Source: Diploscapter coronatus
Taxonomy: Eukaryota > Nematoda > Chromadorea > Rhabditida > Rhabditidae
Assembly: GCA_964036155.1 (NCBI GenBank)
Contig: OZ038422.1
Coordinates: 58,365,201 to 58,429,200 of the forward strand
Direction: 5' to 3'
DNA length: 64,000 nt
The notes beneath the pieces are model-generated. The model did no database searches. It had not been told where the DNA came from and saw only the letters and a list, made by a program, of their open reading frames with translations. Positions 60,017-64,000 of the stretch are shown one piece after another. The stretch's first letter is position 1; each line of letters starts with the position of its first letter. Position numbers and translations under genes: made by a program.

Positions 60017-63000
60017 CTACTTTCTTCTGTCACGATCGCGTCTGAAAATGATATATTATCTCGATACTTAAAAATATGCCATTTCATAAAGGTTGAAAGT
60101 CAATTTTCTAAGAAAATGATAAAATGACTTGTATTGGTCAAAGTTATTGCACCAGATATATTTAGAGTAAGGTTTTCGATGTCTGACAATCCAAGATAAA
60201 ATCAATTTCCCTATCGTAAAAGTTTTATCAAGATCATACCCTAAACCCGAAAAGAATCAATAAACTTCTCAAATGTAAGTAATTTTTGCAAATGTTTGAT
60301 GATGGCTATTATGAAATTTTTGTAATGTGTTGTGTAAAACCGATTGGTGTTCTAACTTATCGCTTTCGAATACTTATATAATCTCACTTCACATACATCA
60401 CTATACTCTTCTCATCTATATAAGCGAATCTTTCCCATCAACTTTCGACTGGTCCGGAGTTGTTGAGTTATCAACTAAATAAGCGGAATAGGTAAATTGC
60501 TAGCACGGGAGACCTTCTGAACCGTCTGAGGTCTATCAGCGGTATCACCTTTCAACAACACGACCTCGACCAGTTAAATTTTTGCATCTCATTTTCTTCA
60601 ACTTCTTTTCAATTTAATCAAAATTATTTTAAATTGTAAAGTCGGAAGAGTTTGAAATTTTGAATATGCCTATCTTAAATATCTTTCGGGCAAACATTTT
60701 ACCTGTCATCTTTTCTGTCCTTGGAATCCCTGCTACTCTTGTGTTCACGAGAGCGAGATCTGCTGCGGCTGAAAAATAGGTGTCATGAAATTTAAATGTT
60801 CTAGCATCTTAAAAATCTGCTTTTCAATTCTTAAAAGCTATGAAATTTCAAATTATTATTATGACATTTATCGTTCGTGGATGAGAATAGATGGGAAAAA
60901 TATCATTTATAACCATTTCATGGATAGCTGACCAAATCTTTAAGGATTTCCCTTGCAGTTTCTTTTGTCAATAATTCTACGAAATTCGAAACATTTGATC
61001 TACAAGAATGAGTAAATTAAAGATGTTTGAAAAGCAGAGATTTTGCCAATATATTTCCTGCTCAAGTTCATCAGAAATAAAGTGCTGAGTGTTGTTTTTA
61101 GAAAGAACATAGAATCGCTAATAAAAATTCACGAATAAATCAACGAGCTACCTCCTTCTCCTTCTCCTCTCCCTGTCTCTGGATCTGCTCCTTCTGTCTC
61201 TGTCGCGACTTCTGCTCCTGTCCCTTCTTCTCTCCCTCTCAGGCGAATCTGCAAATCTGCTCCGTTCGGGAGTCCTTCTGATGAATCTGCGGCCGTACAG
61301 AGTTGCATCGCGAAGACGGCGGCGCTCGTCGATTGTCTCCTGAAGGAACATTTTTCATGAAAATACATTTTAGTCCAAATCGAGATTGCAACATTGGCAG
61401 GTTGGCAAATTTAGCAATAATAATACAAATTTTCTGGAATGCGCATTCTTGTGTGTATGGGATAAAACTACTCGCACCATATTTGCTCTATGTATTTTCA
61501 GTGATGCATTCGCGATTCAAATCAGAAAAAGGAAGATGCTTAGGATTAATGGGCAACCTTCATTTCAGTATATTTGCTTCTGCACTCGACCATTCCGAGA
61601 TGCATTTTGCCGTTGAAGTGATCAGCGATCCTGCTCTCCGCATCCATTATGTTCAGCTGGGCAGAGCACTCCTCACACACCTTCAGTGCAGTGAAGCCTT
61701 TCGGCAGACCACTTCCCGCTTCGAACGTCTCCAGTTGTTGCTCAAATTACATAATTCAAAAACTGGAGAAAAGATCATCGATCAGGGTCAATTTATACTT
61801 CGACAATAAGCTTCTTAATTTGCTTCATGGTTAGAGAAAATCTTGGACTGCGTTAAAATTCGATAACGAACGATAGACACATGTTGTTGTCGAAGTCTAA
61901 ATGCGATCTGACAATAAAATTTAAAAGGGATTCTAAAATATCAAAACCGAATATCCTTCCCGAAACTAAATTGTAAAGACCCAAATCAAAGAATCCCTAA
62001 ACGAATGATTTTTGGGAGGTAATAATCAATTTAGGAATGCTATTTGCAAGGGATAGTTTGAGGAGTCAAATTCCAAATAACGCTTCTGGCATTCCCTGAT
62101 GAGTCACGCTGAACTGAAATTTCGGTTTTGGAACTAATTATTTTTGAAAGCCCTAAATAATCATAAAGAATGTGACACCGTAGTGATCGTGTCGCGCTCA
62201 ATCAGACTCAGCAAGTATATTTTAAGTAAAGAATAGTGTGACTGTTCCTAAAATTTATCTATCAAGGAATAACTGAATTTGAAATATTTTCGTCTTGTTC
62301 AATTTCATGATTGGCAAATTGTGGCTTATCTAAAGTAAGCAAATAAATTCTAACCTGTTCGAGCTCCTCCCTCCTCGCACGCAGCTCTTCCACCGATTTG
62401 GACATGCTTAGAGATTCATCGATTCGGCCCTGCTTTCCCAATTCTTCCATTTCCTGAAAATTGCATTTTCACCTTTTGGGAATCTTTCATTTTTAGGAGA
62501 AAAATGTAAATAAAATATTTTTAAAAAGCATAAGAATCACCTGAAGTGCTGTCTCAATCTTTGCGTCAATCTCGGTGATGCTTTGAGTCTGAAATAAAAT
62601 TGTTACTTTGTACCTTTTAATTAGAAGGTGAAATATCATTTCAAAGAAGTTACAGTGAATCATTCTTGAGCCACAAATTTCGATCTATATTTTTCATAGT
62701 AGGAAGACTCGAATTCATAAATTAGTTTACACATCCATCAAGCCATAGTGACGATAAAAGTTTAGAAAATTATAAATGTGGAAGATGGCTTGTATAGTAA
62801 AACATTGTATATTGTCTTGAATAAAATTCGGTACATTCAATCATATTGAATTGTGAATTCCGCGGAATTTTATTCAAGCTAATTTACGATAAATGAGCAT
62901 ACAAGACTTTATTCATAATTACGAATGTTTCAAACTTTTGACTGCCGCTGTAATGTCATAATTTCAAAAATCTCGGAATAACTTACGAGTGCATAGTTGT

Positions 63001-63100
63001 GCCCTTCACATTTGTCCTTTGCATCCCTCTCCAATTTGTCCCTCACTCGAGCAATTTCTGCGTCCACGGCTCGAATCGCGTTTCCAATGTCTTCATACGC
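60017..63100 (-). CDS. LUC7-like U1 snRNP splicing factor, 5' end missing
   Basis: Visible exons from the right: AYEDIGNAIRAVDAEIARVR (62987-63100), TQSITEIDAKIETALQ (~62541-62590), EMEELGKQGRIDESLSMSKS (~62355-62455), LPKGFTALKVCEECSAQLNI with DHFNGKMHLGMVECRSKY (second zinc finger, ~61560-61745), ETIDERRRLRDATLYGRRF leading into an SR/RD-rich tail (61150-61340, 60706-60770), and RDRDRRK at 60017-60025. Coil, CxxC...H...H finger and RS tail match LUC7L/LUC7L2/LUC7L3 proteins, which help U1 snRNP select 5' splice sites. The first exons, with the N-terminal C3H finger and the FCPHDLF-type motif, are not found up to 64000 on this strand, so they must lie beyond the window or behind a long intron. 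Exon 62987-63100 starts in phase 0 at an acceptor. Confidence 0.88.
60417..60423 (+). promoter_or_regulatory. TATA element of a class-3 Pol III promoter
   Basis: TATATAA centred about 28 bp before the predicted start (60448) of the Y-RNA-like gene, the spacing used by external Pol III promoters such as those of U6 and nematode sbRNAs. A proximal sequence element would be expected around 60375-60400 but I cannot identify it with confidence. Confidence 0.55.
60448..60583 (+). ncRNA. Y RNA / stem-bulge RNA (sbRNA) gene
   Basis: The 5' sequence ACTGGTCCGGAG...TTGAGTTATCAAC closely resembles the 5' strand of human Y1 RNA, which has CUGGUCCG and GAGUUAUC at the same spacing. The 3' strand TCAACAAC...CGACCAGT pairs back: ACTGGTC with GACCAGT, then a bulged region, then GTTGTTGA with TCAACAAC. 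This is the lower stem, bulge (Ro60 site) and upper stem arrangement of Y RNAs. An internal hairpin AGACCT...AGGTCT occupies the loop (60510-60534). A TTTTT run (60579-60583) ends it like a Pol III terminator, and a TATA element lies upstream. Nematode sbRNAs are Y RNA homologues involved in Ro60 binding and, in vertebrates, replication initiation. It lies antisense within a LUC7-like gene intron. Confidence 0.8.
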
Positions 63101-63417
63101 CTGAAAATGGAAAATATCATAATTGTTGACAAATAAAAAATTAGCAAAAGCTGTAGCTCTTATTTTTTTTATCTTCCTCATCGTCATGATTTTCGAGAGA
63201 GAAATTTTCTTTAGAAATATCGATACTTTCTACTTATCATTCTACATTATTTTTCCTCGTCGTTGCCTTTTACAAATTGGCATGAAACAATGAAATATGC
63301 AGATTTCAATATTCGAAATTTGAATACATTATCATCCTCGACTCATTCATTCGTTCGTTGCGAATGATCAAGCCATTATCAGGAACGATCATCAGCCAGT
63401 CGGTCGGACGGTCGAAA

Positions 63418-63881
63418 TGACCCTTTCCACGCTACTTCACTGGGTCCTTCTACTCTGCGTAGTCAGTCAACAGCCAAAAAATCATCAAAGTCGTCAAACA
63501 TTCTGTCAAAATGAGAAACAAAAACACTTGCTTGACATAAAAGAAAGAAAAGCTTTGGCGCAGAAATACGCTAATAAATCTGATAAATAACTACAATTTC
63601 AGCCGCTCACAATCTACACGGCCCACTCGATAGTGTTCTGCTTGTCGAAGAAGAAGAAAAAGACAAGCGACGAAACAGAGGAGCAGAGTGACGAGGACGA
63701 CGACACTTTGGGAGATCCTTCGAAGAACAAACAGAGGAAGGGCAGGAACAAGAAAGGGGCTGCCGTCAAGAAGAGACCTTCCAATCAGAATGCTAACGGA
63801 CCTGGACCCAGACGACCCAATAATGTCGTGCCTGGCGAGAAAGCCGGCACCTATGATCCAAATTATCAGATGAGTCTTTAG
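63418..63881 (+). CDS. Small protein: hydrophobic N terminus, lysine-rich tail
   Basis: Exon 2 (63603-63881) is clear: behind a TTTCAG acceptor it encodes TIYTAHSIVFCLSKKKKKTS, an acidic DEEQSDEDDD-like run, a basic stretch (KNKQRKGRNKKGAAVKKR), and the ending KAGTYDPNYQMSL. Exon 1 probably starts at 63418 with MTLSTLLHWVLLLC and splices at 63459 or 63462; both donors keep phase, giving about 107 residues. The joined N terminus would be one or two membrane-spanning helices followed by a stop-transfer KKKKK, placing the charged tail in the cytosol. I do not recognise the family. It faces opposite to the LUC7-like gene and may lie within that gene's first intron. Confidence 0.55.
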
Positions 63882-64000
63882 ATATGCAGTTCTGTATCGC
63901 TTGAATATAAGTTTGAAAAATGACAAAAACATAATATGCAGCCAGAACTAAATTCTAAGTTGTTCATGATGATCAGATTCTGGAGAACAAATATCGTACG

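Noticed and set aside
61303..61809. 168-codon plus-strand frame
   Set aside because: Antisense to LUC7-like exons encoding the second zinc finger, which match a known family on the minus strand.
1..64000. tRNA, rRNA, SL RNA or U6 genes
   Set aside because: I looked for GGTTCGAxxCC-type B boxes, leader RNA and U6 core sequences and found none convincing; a tRNAscan/Infernal run would settle it.

Overview
The window is nematode genomic DNA. Genes are split by many short introns (mostly 45-90 bp) with GT donors and strong TTTCAG acceptors. Several start codons lie just behind an orphan TTTCAG-like acceptor, as expected for spliced-leader trans-splicing, and intergenic DNA is AT-rich. Protein matches are closest to Caenorhabditis-type genes. 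From memory, the C. elegans counterparts of at least seven of these genes (TRPM ced-11, hmg-1.2, cul-1, ift-139, cutc-1, ubxn-4, gsto-1) all lie on chromosome III, so the window probably belongs to the equivalent ancestral linkage group. The species cannot be named from the sequence alone.

Layout. 1-5.7 kb is repeat-rich: a 2.9-kb element with ends built of TTACCGTCACGGTAA palindromes, a ~970-bp palindrome nested inside it, a second foldback element, and one small possible zinc-ribbon gene. 5.8-8.6 kb (+) is an irld-like receptor L-domain gene whose last exon runs into a hAT-like MITE. 9.3-23.7 kb is all minus strand: a TRPM channel ending in a NUDT9-H-like Nudix domain, a DEF8-type C1/RH-domain gene, and a two-HMG-box gene of the hmg-1.2 type. 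24.1-39.1 kb is plus strand: a PALS1/MPP5-type MAGUK, a secreted class-3 lipase, and cullin-1. 40.2-63.1 kb is minus strand again: IFT139/TTC21B, CutC, UBXN4, an omega-class GST, and a LUC7-like splicing factor whose 5' end is not seen. A likely Y RNA/sbRNA gene sits on the plus strand inside a LUC7 intron, and a small lysine-rich membrane-type gene sits on the plus strand at the right edge.

The genes do not form one pathway. They are mainly housekeeping and cell-biology genes: SCF ubiquitin ligase scaffold, p97/ERAD adaptor, retrograde IFT, U1-snRNP splicing, polarity scaffold, chromatin, and thiol and copper handling. Two or three are faster-evolving (irld, lipase, TRPM). Introns and spacers carry at least ten small inverted-repeat elements. 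The items most worth following up are the TRPM2-like 'chanzyme' architecture with a degenerate Nudix box and pore, the Y-RNA-like gene, and the MITE-derived C terminus plus mutated splice donor of the irld gene.
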